64,000 nucleotides of DNA, from NCBI RefSeq assembly GCF_012910955.1, contig NZ_WTVQ01000006.1:105804-169803 (forward strand). The letters are read 5' to 3'. The position numbers were made by a program, and so were the translations under genes. Below, piece after piece: positions 1 to 8,703 of this stretch; within the stretch, counting starts at the first letter, position 1; each line of letters opens with the position of its first letter. This DNA comes from Aromatoleum diolicum. Its GTDB lineage: Bacteria; Pseudomonadota; Gammaproteobacteria; Burkholderiales; Rhodocyclaceae. Below the pieces are notes generated by a model. It was given only the letters and a program-made list of their open reading frames with translations, was not told the origin of the DNA and did not search any database.

Positions 1-302
1 GAGGCCGTCGCCAGCAGCAACAGGCGTTTTGGCGAATACTCGAGAGTTGGCGCTCTGGCGTGACTGCAGAGCACTAAGGAGCCCCGCGCTCTCGTAGAGC
101 ATCGAACGCCGATGGAAGGTGGTCCCGGAGCGACCTCCCGAAAGAGGCTCCGACATCATTCAGATTCCTGATGCAGGGATGACGTAGGGTTTGTGGACCG
201 AGGTGCGTAGGGAATGTGACTCGTGTGGAGCGCCATCCCAAGCCAGCCCGCGATACACGTCCGCCATCAGGTTTCAAGCATTCGCGGAGGGAGAGTTGAA
301 AA
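1..302. other. Left-edge stretch without a recognisable gene
   Basis: I see no convincing gene here. A plus-strand reading frame entering from the left edge closes at position 63 and could be the tail of an upstream gene, but it is too short to judge. The remainder is the leader of the sensor kinase. It ends with a purine-rich ribosome-binding stretch (GCGGAGGGAGAG) about ten bases before the ATG at 303. Confidence 0.4.
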
Positions 303-1643
303 ATGAGTCTGCGTCTGCGCGTCATTCTTCTAATGAACTCACTCCTACTCGTCTTCGTAGGGGCGCTTAGTGTCGTCTCCCTGGACATCCTGAAATCCGC
401 GGTTCGCGAGGAAGTGCGGGCTGCAACCAAGGTGGCGACACAAACCTTGACGGCAGCGGCAAAGATGCAAGATGGCGAGATTTCTCGTCTGAAGCCCTTT
501 CTAGAATCGTTGGGGCGCTTACGGGCAAACGATCTGGTACTCATTGACGCCAACGGGCAGGAGTTGTATCGCGCGCCGCCATCCGAGTACAAGAAAGACC
601 GTTACGCCCCTGACTGGTTCACCCGCATGATCGACGCCAGTCCCGAAGCGGTGACGCTCCCTCTACGAGGCGGCACCTTGCAGATCATCCCTGACAGCTC
701 GCGCGCCACTGTCGATGCCTGGGATGATGCCTGCAACCTGCTTGCGCTAATCCTCACCTTCTTTCTCGGTGTGCATTGGCTCGTGCAATGGCTTATCAGC
801 CGCACGCTGCAGCCGATGCATCACATTCTCATTGGATTGAGCGAAATTGAACGCGCCAACTTCTCCGCACGTCTCCCTCACTTTGCTTTGCCGGAGTTTT
901 CGCAATTAAGCGAGACCTTCAACCGCCTCGCAGCCAATCTGGCTTCGACCTTGAACGAAAACCGCCGACTAGAGCTAGATCAGCACGTCGCTGCGCTCCT
1001 GCGGCAGCGCCTGGAAGAAGAGCGACGCAGTCTTGCCCGCGAGATGCACGACGAACTTGGGCAATGCATAACAGCGATCCGGACCATCGCAGTCTCGATC
1101 TCCCATCGCGCGCAGTCCGCATCGCCAGATATTCACGGCAGAGCGCGTACGATTGCGTCAGTCGCGGCGGGAATGTATGACATGGTGCACCACATGATTT
1201 CGCGGCTCCGCGAAGCCGAGCCTGCCGAACCTGATCAAGTACCGCCGCTACGAGCTTTGGTCGACGCATGGAAAGTGCGGAACCCGGGCATCAACGTTAA
1301 TTGGAACAGCGGCCCCATCGGACTCGAATCGATGGGTCACGATCTGAGCTTGGCAGTATTCCGCGTGGTGCAGGAGTCACTCACAAATGTCGCGCGCCAC
1401 TCCGGTGCAACTCAGGTCGACATCACCCTGCAATGCGACGTTCGAAAGGGACTTGAGGTCGTGGTCCGGGACAATGGACGCGGACTCACGGGTGATGCAA
1501 ATGCCAAGACCGGGGGCTTTGGTTTGCTAGGAATGCGCGAACGAGTGGAATCGCTTTGCGGAACGTTTTGCCTCGACAGCGCGCCCGGCCATGGGGTATG
1601 CGTCATGGCCCAGTTGCCCATCGCAAGGAGTAGCCTAGATTGA
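303..1643 (+). CDS. MoxY/NarX-like membrane sensor histidine kinase
   Basis: This 446-residue protein is a membrane sensor kinase of the HisKA_3 (NarX/UhpB) class. An N-terminal membrane helix (about residues 8-30) is followed by a periplasmic region containing the APPSEYKKDRYAPDWF stretch, which resembles the LapD/MoxY N-terminal domain. A second helix lies near 145-165 and a HAMP-like linker follows. The phospho-acceptor box REMHDELGQ is near residue 248. The HATPase_c domain shows an N box (VVQESLTNVARHS), DNGRGL, and GGFGLLGMRER. The ATG at 303 has a good ribosome-binding site. The gene overlaps the following response regulator by four bases, so the two form one unit. MoxY-type kinases are known beside PQQ alcohol dehydrogenases, and one lies 15 kb away, so control of alcohol oxidation is plausible but inferred. 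The signal sensed is unknown. Confidence 0.88.
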   Translation: MSLRLRVILLMNSLLLVFVGALSVVSLDILKSAVREEVRAATKVATQTLTAAAKMQDGEISRLKPFLESLGRLRANDLVLIDANGQELYRAPPSEYKKDRYAPDWFTRMIDASPEAVTLPLRGGTLQIIPDSSRATVDAWDDACNLLALILTFFLGVHWLVQWLISRTLQPMHHILIGLSEIERANFSARLPHFALPEFSQLSETFNRLAANLASTLNENRRLELDQHVAALLRQRLEEERRSLAREMHDELGQCITAIRTIAVSISHRAQSASPDIHGRARTIASVAAGMYDMVHHMISRLREAEPAEPDQVPPLRALVDAWKVRNPGINVNWNSGPIGLESMGHDLSLAVFRVVQESLTNVARHSGATQVDITLQCDVRKGLEVVVRDNGRGLTGDANAKTGGFGLLGMRERVESLCGTFCLDSAPGHGVCVMAQLPIARSSLD

Positions 1644-2302
1644 AAACCATTCAGGTCCTACTCGCAGACGATCATGCGGTTGTCCGCATGGGGTTCCGCC
1701 TGCTCCTGGAAACCACCGACGACATCCGCGTGGTCGCCGAGGCATCGAGCGGAGAGGAGGCTTGCCGCATCATCGCCGCGCAGCAGCCGGATGTCGTAGT
1801 CATGGACGTCTCAATGCCGGGCATCGGAGGAATCCAGGCAACCAAACGCCTCATCGAGCGTCATCCAAACCTGCGCATCCTGATGCTCTCGGCACATATG
1901 GATAGCGTCCATCCGAGACTCGCACTGAAAGCCGGCGCAAGGGGATATATGACGAAACGAAGCGCGGCGGAGGCATTGGTGAGTGCTATTCGCCAGGTCG
2001 CCCAAGGCTGCATTTACCTTGAACCAAACATCGCCCACGAACTGGCACTGCAACAAATCAATGGAGCCAATGATCCAGTGGAGATGCTCACCCTAAGGGA
2101 ATTCGAAGTATTCAAGCAGTTGGCAAGTGGCAGATCAGTACGGCAGGTGGCGGACAGTTTCTTCCTGAGCCAAAGCACTGTCGGAACCCATCTCTACAAC
2201 ATCAAACAGAAGCTTGGCGCGGGAAACAGCGCTGAACTTGCCATGTTTGCGGTGCGCTCCGGCATTGTCGATATCGGCGCAGTTAATCCTATCCCAGGAT
2301 AA
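1640..2302 (+). CDS. NarL/LuxR-family response regulator (MoxX-like)
   Basis: This 220-residue protein is a two-domain response regulator. The receiver domain has the acidic pair ADD at residues 9-11, the phospho-acceptor Asp56 in VVMDVSMPG, and a conserved Lys in the MTKRSAAEA stretch. The C-terminal LuxR-type helix-turn-helix (about 150-210) contains LTLREFEVFKQLASG and STVGTHLYNIKQKL. It starts at TTG 1640, inside the stop region of the kinase gene (TTGA overlap), with AAGGAG at 1625-1630 as ribosome-binding site. The overlap implies translational coupling and marks the kinase as its partner. Its DNA targets are not visible. The PQQ alcohol dehydrogenase genes are candidates because MoxYX-type pairs control such genes in other bacteria. 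Confidence 0.9.
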   Translation: MKTIQVLLADDHAVVRMGFRLLLETTDDIRVVAEASSGEEACRIIAAQQPDVVVMDVSMPGIGGIQATKRLIERHPNLRILMLSAHMDSVHPRLALKAGARGYMTKRSAAEALVSAIRQVAQGCIYLEPNIAHELALQQINGANDPVEMLTLREFEVFKQLASGRSVRQVADSFFLSQSTVGTHLYNIKQKLGAGNSAELAMFAVRSGIVDIGAVNPIPG

Positions 2303-2430
2303 TTTCTGATTCCTTGTGATCTTTTTATTGACGTACGGCCATGTCCAGCATTTCTAAAGGCGTCGATTATGAAGTCCAGTGCTCAAGGAAGTCTTCCTCT
2401 CTCCTCCGGGTGGCCTCCCCCCCCGTTAAC

Positions 2431-2473
2431 GCCGAGTTTCGGATGAATACCATCCAAGACTCGGCATTTTTTT
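2431..2473 (+). terminator. Rho-independent terminator after the two-component genes
   Basis: GCCGAGT at 2431-2437 pairs with ACTCGGC at 2459-2465. Inside the loop GGATG (2441-2445) pairs with CATCC (2451-2455), giving one long interrupted hairpin. A run of seven T follows at 2467-2473. This is a classic intrinsic terminator shape. It lies about 130 bases past the response regulator and only 28 bases before the EAL gene, so it could end the first unit or act as an attenuator for the EAL gene. Confidence 0.75.
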
Positions 2474-2501
2474 CGCCAGAATTCGTAGCAGGAGCCTTCT
2501 G

Positions 2502-3107
2502 ATGGCGCAGGAGAGTTCGATCACCATAATCGCGCGGCAACCAATCGTCGATCGTAGATTGCACGTGGTTGCTTACGAATTATTGTTCCGCTCGCACGCT
2601 GGCTGTAACACGATTGACAATATCGATTCGGCATCCGCTACCGTAGTCGTTCGGGATGCTCTTCGAAACGTCGGCATGAGTACCATAGTTGGTGATTGCA
2701 CAGCCTTCATTAATGTGGATGGACCGACACTACTCAGCCCGGCCATCGAGGCCTTGCCGCCAGAACGGGTAGTGTTCGAACTGCTAGAGACCATTGAGGT
2801 TGACGAGTCGATCTTAAAGCGTTGCCGCGAACTAAAGAGACGGGGCTATCGCCTAGCCCTTGACGACTTCGTCAGTTACGACGAAGCCTATGAACCGCTG
2901 CTGGAGATCGTGGACATCGTCAAACTCGACGTTCTGCAGCTTAGCGCCGAGTGTTTGTCGCGACTGGTGAGGCACTTACGCTCGTGGCCGCCAAAGCTGC
3001 TCGCGGAAAAAGTCGAGACGCCACAAGGCGCCAGGACCTGCTTTGACCTAGGCTTTAGTTTCTTTCAGGGGTTCTATTTCGGTCGGCCGGCAGCGATGCA
3101 AGTGTGA
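2502..3107 (+). CDS. EAL-domain protein without a partner domain
   Basis: This 201-residue protein consists of a single EAL-type fold (cyclic-di-GMP phosphodiesterase superfamily). It begins IIARQPIVDRRLHVVAYELLFRS, the opening typical of YuxH-like EAL+HDOD proteins, but it ends where the HDOD domain would begin. The signature is degenerate: ELLFR replaces EALLR, and LDDFVSYDEA replaces the DDFG(T)G motif, although EKVET is kept. Such divergence usually means loss of catalysis and a role in binding a ligand or a protein partner. The ATG at 2502 has an AGGAG about ten bases upstream. The next gene overlaps the stop codon, so it is co-transcribed with the NosR-like gene. Confidence 0.8.
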   Translation: MAQESSITIIARQPIVDRRLHVVAYELLFRSHAGCNTIDNIDSASATVVVRDALRNVGMSTIVGDCTAFINVDGPTLLSPAIEALPPERVVFELLETIEVDESILKRCRELKRRGYRLALDDFVSYDEAYEPLLEIVDIVKLDVLQLSAECLSRLVRHLRSWPPKLLAEKVETPQGARTCFDLGFSFFQGFYFGRPAAMQV

Positions 3108-5416
3108 TGAGGGGTCGGTGCATGACATTGCTCGCCCGCCAAATAACTTTGTTTGCGGGCTGGCTTCTGACGCTCTCCATGCCCGCCGTAGCCGGTGAGT
3201 TGACTATCTCCCAACTCGAGAGCCGCTTTCCCCCGCCCCTTCATGTTCAGCAGCAGCTGGCCGATTTGCCGGCATGGCCACTCACGAGCGACGTTCAGCC
3301 CGGAGAGGGCACGATAGGGTACGTCTTCGAATCGATCGACCTTGCGCCACTGCCCGGTTTCGCAGGGACCCCTATCAATCTTCTGGTCTCGCTGGATCGA
3401 ACCGGCAACTTCATGAATGTCGAGGTTCTCAACCAACGCGAACCAATCTTTCTCGACGTTCTGGACCGCCAACTCTTGCGTGAGTTTGTCGGCCAGTACG
3501 CAGGAAAGAGCGTTAAGCGGGAGATCGTTGTCGCCGCGAACCAATCCACTAACCCACTTCGGAATTCTGCTAACCGCATCGAGCTGGACGGGATCACCCG
3601 CGCCACCACCTCCGTTCGCATCCTGAATCAGACGGCCCTTGCGTCCGCACTCGCAGTCGCGCGCGCCAAGTTAGGGTTCACGGATTTCGGCCAACGTGCA
3701 CCGGCTCAGCCACGCATCGACGTATTTGAGCGCCGTGATTTCACAGAACTGCTAGCACGCGGCATGATCGCCCGACTGCGCGTCAGCAACGAAGAAACGG
3801 AAAGAATATTCACGGAGACCGACGGGGTCGGTGCGGACCCGGATGGTCTCGCCCACCCGAGCGCCCCGTTTGTTGACCTCTACGTTGCCTACCTCAATGC
3901 ACCGACAATCGGACGCTCCCTTCTGGGGGACGATGCCTATGAAAAGTTGATGCACAAGCTACCGGAGGGGCGACAGGCACTGTGGGTCGCCACCGCAGGC
4001 CGGTATTCCATGATCGATGATGATTTCGTCCCCGCCGGCATACCACAGCGTCTTTCCCTGACCCAGGACGGATTGCCCGTGGAACTGCGCGACCTAGTAT
4101 TCGATCTGCCCACGCTGATCGGGGCGCCGGAATTCAACGCTTCACGCATCTTCAGCGTGTATGCCGGGGCTGGTCTGGACCCCGGCCGCACCATGGAACT
4201 GACGCTTACCCTGACGCGTGTCACGAAGAAGGGGCTCATCCTGCCGCGGATCATTCAGCAACCGGTGACGCTCAAATACCGCCCACCCAAAACGCTGTTT
4301 GAATACCCGGCCGAGCCTTTGCCAGAATGGCTACAAGCATGGAACGCCCGATGGGTCGATCTCGTGATCATTTCTGTCGCGTTCCTGGTGCTGAGTCTCG
4401 TGTTGTGGCGCCCACGCTGGGTAGCTTCACGAGCCGAACGATTGAACTCCTTCCGCGTTGTGTTCCTCAGCTTTACCCTGATTTACATCGGCTGGTACGC
4501 ACAAGGACAGCTTTCCGTTGTGCAAATTACCGGGATACTGAGATCTTTGATGTCGGGACAGGGACTCGGCAGCCTCCTCTATGATCCGGTGTCGGTTCTT
4601 CTTATCGCCATCGCAATGGTAACCCTGTTGATTTGGGGACGCGGCACGTTTTGTGGCTGGCTGTGCCCCTTCGGAGTCCTGCAGGAGGCGGTTAGCGCAC
4701 TATCCCGGCGCCTGCGCCTCCCTCGTCTGCATCTACCCACTCCCCTTGTCCACCGGCTCCAGCGTGTTCGATATGCGGTCCTTGCTGTCTTGGCTGTATG
4801 CGCGGTGGCAACTCCAAGCGCCGCAGAATCATTGGCCGAAGTCGAACCGTTCAAGACGGCCATTACCGTCGGCTTCGACCGCAGCTGGCCCTTCGTCGCC
4901 TATGCGGTACTCCTGTTGATTGCCGGGGTCTTCTATTTCAAATTCTTCTGCAAGTTCATCTGCCCTCTCGGAGCCGCACTGAGCCTCGGTGGGAGGCTGC
5001 AAATTCTTTCGTGGATACCACGCCGCGAAGTATGCGGCCGCCCTTGTCAAACCTGTCGCACTCGTTGCGCGTACGATGCGATCAAGGCGGACGGAGCGGT
5101 CAGCTATGATGATTGCTTCCACTGCTTGGATTGCGTCGGCATTTACCACGACATCGAACGCTGCGCGCCGATACTGCTGTATCGGAGGAAAGGTTTAGTC
5201 ATGACGCCTGCCGGCGTACGCAAAGGGGGCAAGACGCTGCGCAGTATCGATGAGCTTCCGGGAAAACTCCGCGCTAGCGTGATTTCCCAAACTTCGGCGG
5301 CCCAGCCATGCAGACGATTCATAGATGGCGTGCTCGTGCGAACACGTGCACGCCATCTATCGAATCAATGGGTCTCGTTGGGAGGCACGATGCCGAATCG
5401 CTTCATCTGGCGATAG
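3104..5416 (+). CDS. NosR/NirI-family polyferredoxin membrane protein
   Basis: This 770-residue protein matches the NosR/NirI family in length and layout. A signal peptide (to about residue 27) precedes a periplasmic FMN-binding-like region. Several membrane helices follow from about residue 420. Two cytoplasmic CxxxCP motifs (FCGWLCPFG near 516, CKFICPLG near 616) come next, then a cysteine-rich ferredoxin-like part with CGRPCQTCRTRC and CFHCLDC. NosR relays electrons across the membrane to nitrous oxide reductase. No nos genes are in this window, so the partner here is unknown. The start may be GTG 3104, ATG 3107 or ATG 3122; all overlap or abut the EAL gene. The last 30 or so residues are encoded by a large inverted repeat and by DNA that is also the antisense end of the acoR gene, so the tail may be non-native. 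Confidence 0.8.
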   Translation: MMRGRCMTLLARQITLFAGWLLTLSMPAVAGELTISQLESRFPPPLHVQQQLADLPAWPLTSDVQPGEGTIGYVFESIDLAPLPGFAGTPINLLVSLDRTGNFMNVEVLNQREPIFLDVLDRQLLREFVGQYAGKSVKREIVVAANQSTNPLRNSANRIELDGITRATTSVRILNQTALASALAVARAKLGFTDFGQRAPAQPRIDVFERRDFTELLARGMIARLRVSNEETERIFTETDGVGADPDGLAHPSAPFVDLYVAYLNAPTIGRSLLGDDAYEKLMHKLPEGRQALWVATAGRYSMIDDDFVPAGIPQRLSLTQDGLPVELRDLVFDLPTLIGAPEFNASRIFSVYAGAGLDPGRTMELTLTLTRVTKKGLILPRIIQQPVTLKYRPPKTLFEYPAEPLPEWLQAWNARWVDLVIISVAFLVLSLVLWRPRWVASRAERLNSFRVVFLSFTLIYIGWYAQGQLSVVQITGILRSLMSGQGLGSLLYDPVSVLLIAIAMVTLLIWGRGTFCGWLCPFGVLQEAVSALSRRLRLPRLHLPTPLVHRLQRVRYAVLAVLAVCAVATPSAAESLAEVEPFKTAITVGFDRSWPFVAYAVLLLIAGVFYFKFFCKFICPLGAALSLGGRLQILSWIPRREVCGRPCQTCRTRCAYDAIKADGAVSYDDCFHCLDCVGIYHDIERCAPILLYRRKGLVMTPAGVRKGGKTLRSIDELPGKLRASVISQTSAAQPCRRFIDGVLVRTRARHLSNQWVSLGGTMPNRFIWR
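5316..5366. repeat. Long inverted repeat between the convergent nosR-like and acoR genes
   Basis: AGATGGCGTGC at 5323-5333 is exactly complementary to GCACGCCATCT at 5348-5358. The flanking GATTC and GAATC extend the match. No T-run follows on either strand, so it is not a textbook terminator, but its place at two convergent 3' ends fits a bidirectional terminator or a transcript-protecting hairpin. It lies inside the end of the NosR-like reading frame. Confidence 0.6.
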
Positions 5417-7359
5417 ATGGTCACGCGGGACACGCCCAGCTCAGCTGCAGTCGCTGTGATGTTCCACTTGTGCCTCCTGAGCAGCCGGAGCAGCTCCTCG
5501 CCTTTCGGCTCGGCAGGTGTCTCGGTCGGCAACGCTGCCGTGCGGCCCGGCCAAGGGGATTCTTCGAGCTGCACGGCGGGGATACGCGGGAGCACAAGTT
5601 CGCGAGGCAAGTCCTGCACCCGGATCTCACCATCTTCGGAGAGCGCCAACGCATAGCGCAACGCATTGCGCAGCTCGCGGATGTTACCCGGCCAGGAATA
5701 ACGGGTTAGTGCCTCCAGCGCGGCCGAGGAGATGGAAGCGGCTCCCCCCTGCGCTTCGGATTCAGCGCGGAGCAAGCGCTCGATGATGAAGCCGATATCT
5801 TTGCGCTCGCGCAAGGATGGCAAGTACAGCGTGGCCCCGCCAAGCCGATAGTACAGATCCTCGCGGAATTTGCCGTCCGCAATCATCGTGCGCAGATCCC
5901 GGTGCGAGGCGGCAATCACGGTGAGCTCCACGCGCACCGGCTTCTCCGCGCCGATCGGCATCACTTCGCTCTCCGACAGCACCCGCAGCAGCCGCGTCTG
6001 CAAGTGCAGCGGCATGTCGCCGATCTCATCGAGGAACAGCGTGCCACCATCCGATTGTTGGATCAGCCCCTTCATGCCTTTGCTGCGCCCGCCCGTAAAG
6101 GATCCCGGGGCATAGCCGAAGAGTTCGCTTTCGATCAGCGACTCGGGGATCGCCGCGCAGTTGAGCGCTACGAAGGGCTTGCGTGCCCGCGTGCTGGACT
6201 TGTGCAGTGCCCGGGCAAATATCTCCTTCCCCGAGCCGGTCTCGCCCTGGATCAGAATATTGACCTTGCGATTGACCAGACGCTTGGCTTGCTCGAGCGT
6301 GCGCTGCATTACCGGATCATCACCAGCCAGCGAATCGAGCGCCGCGTGATCTTCGGCCCCGAGTTGGCTGGGAAGCCACTTCTCCTGGAAGATCACCCGC
6401 AGATCCTTCTGCCGTCGTGGCAGCCTCACCGACAGGTAGTACAGATTCTGCCCATCCGCGGTCATCACCGAGTTATCGGAGCCCACCCCGCGCGCCGCGC
6501 GCCAGATGTCGTCCATGGTGCATTCGAACACCTCGGGCACTGCGCGACCGATGATCCAGTCGCTTGGCTGCCCCGCGCTCGCCAACTCGCGACGAACCGT
6601 GGTGTTTGCCCCCACGATCACCCCCTCGTCGTTGAAGGCAAGCATCATCTCGCCACTCACCTCGGCAAACGCCCAAGTGCGGCACAGTCGCAGGATCCAT
6701 TGGTCCCCGAAGCGAAGAATGAAGTTCGCGTCCTCGATCGCCCTCGCGTGCAGGGCCGTCAGCTGCAGCGCCAGGTACTGGCTGTCCTTGCTGCGCGGCG
6801 AGTTCATGGCGGTGATGTTCAGCACCGCGAGCAAATCCCCGCGGGGATCGAAAATGGGGGCTGCCGTGCACGACAAACCGATGTGCTTGACGTTGAAGTG
6901 ATCCTCCTGATGGCAGATTAGGGGGGTTCGCTCCGCAATGACCGCACCGATGCCGTTGGTGCCCGCGTGATTCTCCTTCCAGTCGGCACCCACATATACG
7001 CCGGCCGCCTTGAGCTCCGCATCCCCGCCCGCATTGGCGATGTAGTCCACCGTGACCCCTTCGCCATCAGACAACAGCAGCACATAACCGAGCGACGCCA
7101 CCTGCTTGTACAGCTGCTCCATCCCCGAGCGCGCCACGCGCAGAAATTCGTCGATGCGCTCCTTGTGCTCTCTCAGTTGCGAGGACGTGATGATTTGCGC
7201 AGGCTCCGGACGTGCAGGATCCAAACCATAGCTCGACGCACAACGCATCCACGAGCGCCGTATGGCTTCGTCCGGCTCCGCCATCCTCGACGGATGACCG
7301 CGCCCACTGATCACATTGTTGACTCGCTCAATGTGCCGAGACTGGCCTTCTATGACCAC
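5365..7359 (-). CDS. AcoR-type sigma-54-dependent transcriptional activator
   Basis: This 664-residue protein is an enhancer-binding activator of the AcoR/AcoK group. The N-terminal half (to about 300) has GAF and PAS-like regions, including HAGTNGIGAVIAERTP and HIGLSCTAAPIFDP. The central AAA+ domain has Walker A GETGSGKE (near 370) and LFLDEIGDMP. A C-terminal Fis-type helix-turn-helix reads NITATAAELGVSRVTIYRQM. The sigma-54 contact loop is GSFTGG instead of the usual GAFTGA, a departure in a normally strict motif. AcoR-like proteins activate alcohol, acetoin and aldehyde oxidation genes, so the PQQ alcohol dehydrogenase cluster is the natural target. I could not find a convincing -24/-12 promoter near it. 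A decayed 3' stub of a close relative lies at 14713. Confidence 0.9.
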   Translation of the reverse strand: MVIEGQSRHIERVNNVISGRGHPSRMAEPDEAIRRSWMRCASSYGLDPARPEPAQIITSSQLREHKERIDEFLRVARSGMEQLYKQVASLGYVLLLSDGEGVTVDYIANAGGDAELKAAGVYVGADWKENHAGTNGIGAVIAERTPLICHQEDHFNVKHIGLSCTAAPIFDPRGDLLAVLNITAMNSPRSKDSQYLALQLTALHARAIEDANFILRFGDQWILRLCRTWAFAEVSGEMMLAFNDEGVIVGANTTVRRELASAGQPSDWIIGRAVPEVFECTMDDIWRAARGVGSDNSVMTADGQNLYYLSVRLPRRQKDLRVIFQEKWLPSQLGAEDHAALDSLAGDDPVMQRTLEQAKRLVNRKVNILIQGETGSGKEIFARALHKSSTRARKPFVALNCAAIPESLIESELFGYAPGSFTGGRSKGMKGLIQQSDGGTLFLDEIGDMPLHLQTRLLRVLSESEVMPIGAEKPVRVELTVIAASHRDLRTMIADGKFREDLYYRLGGATLYLPSLRERKDIGFIIERLLRAESEAQGGAASISSAALEALTRYSWPGNIRELRNALRYALALSEDGEIRVQDLPRELVLPRIPAVQLEESPWPGRTAALPTETPAEPKGEELLRLLRRHKWNITATAAELGVSRVTIYRQMKRFGIVPPNETH

Positions 7360-7524
7360 ACAAACCTCCTCCTCGAATACGCCGACGCATCGTTATCTAT
7401 TCATGGCTTGGCGCCGGGCGTAATGATTTGAGCTTCTTATTGACCTGCGAGCTCTTGCCGCTAACTATACATCTACCCCCTCAGGCAGGGAGGACTGCTT
7501 TACCAATAGAAGACGAGCAAGATA

Positions 7525-8691
7525 TCACCGTGCGCTATTGGCCGCATCCCGGATCATGTTCCGGGCAATCACCAGTTGCTGGATCTGTGTCGTCCCTTCG
7601 TAGATGCGGAACAGACGCACATCGCGGTAAAAACGCTCCACTGCGTAATCCGATACGTAGCCTGCTCCCCCATGGATTTGAACGGCACGGTCGGCCACTC
7701 GGCCGCACATCTCCGACGCAAACAACTTGCAGCATGAGGCTTCGGTCGAAATGTCCTGCTTCTCGTCACGACGGCGAGCCGCATCAAGGATCATGGAACG
7801 AGCCGCGTAGATTTCCGCCCTGCTGTCCGCAAGCATGGCCTGGATCAGCTGAAACTCGGCGATAGGTTTTCCGAACTGCTCCCGCTCCATGGCATAGCGC
7901 AGCGCATCATTTAGCATCCGCTCCGCGGCTCCAACACAGATTGCCGAAATATGCAGGCGACCCTTATCGAGGACTTTCATCGCCGTTCTGAATCCCATTC
8001 CCTCCTGCCCGCCGATGATATTGCTAGCGGGCACCCTGCAGTCGTCAAAAATCACGTCGCAGGTGTGCGCGCCCTTCTGACCCATCTTCTTGTCTATCTT
8101 GCCGAGAGTAATCCCCGGGGTTCCCTTCTCAACAATAAATGCCGAAATTCCCCCCGCACCCTTGATTTCGGGGTTGGTGCGAGCCATCACTGTAAACACC
8201 CCAGCCTCAGGTGCATTGGTGATAAAGCGTTTCGTGCCATTGAGGACGTAGAAATCGCCGTCGCGGACGGCGGACGTCTTCAGTGAGGCGGCGTCGGAGC
8301 CTGCCCCCGGCTCAGTGAGTGCAAAGGAGGCGATCAGCTCACCAGATGCCAACTTCGGCAAGTAATACTGTTTTTGCTCGTCAGTGCCATCGACAATCAG
8401 CCCCTGCGAGCCGATACCGTTGTTGGTTCCGATCAGGGAGCGGAATGCGGGCGATGCCTTCGCGATTTCAAAGGCAATAAGAACCTCTTCTTCCATCGTC
8501 AGGCCTAGCCCGTCATACTGCTCCGGAATGCATAAACCAAATAATCCAAGCTGGCGCATTTCCTCAACGATTTCGTCTGGAATCCTATCGGATTCTGCAA
8601 CGTTCTCCTCTACTGGAATCAGCCGCTCGCTCACAAAGCGAGAGACAGTATCGAGGAGGAGGTTAAGAGTTTCCTGGTCCCGAATCATCAT
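7525..8691 (-). CDS. Acyl-CoA dehydrogenase
   Basis: This 388-residue flavoprotein is a full-length acyl-CoA dehydrogenase, which introduces the alpha-beta double bond into an acyl-CoA and passes electrons to ETF. Family signatures include FALTEPGAGSDAASLKT, GAGGISAFIVEKGTPG, and the C-terminal IHGGAGYVSDY and RIYEGTTQIQQ; Glu365 or so in the last is the expected catalytic base. It follows the IclR regulator by 12 bases in the same direction. Genes for the next three beta-oxidation steps diverge on the other strand. By analogy with adipate (dca) and phenylacetate (paa) clusters it may act on a dicarboxylyl-CoA such as adipyl-CoA, but substrate choice cannot be read from sequence. Confidence 0.9.
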   Translation of the reverse strand: MMIRDQETLNLLLDTVSRFVSERLIPVEENVAESDRIPDEIVEEMRQLGLFGLCIPEQYDGLGLTMEEEVLIAFEIAKASPAFRSLIGTNNGIGSQGLIVDGTDEQKQYYLPKLASGELIASFALTEPGAGSDAASLKTSAVRDGDFYVLNGTKRFITNAPEAGVFTVMARTNPEIKGAGGISAFIVEKGTPGITLGKIDKKMGQKGAHTCDVIFDDCRVPASNIIGGQEGMGFRTAMKVLDKGRLHISAICVGAAERMLNDALRYAMEREQFGKPIAEFQLIQAMLADSRAEIYAARSMILDAARRRDEKQDISTEASCCKLFASEMCGRVADRAVQIHGGAGYVSDYAVERFYRDVRLFRIYEGTTQIQQLVIARNMIRDAANSAR

Positions 8692-8703
8692 TCTTCCATG
8701 TTG

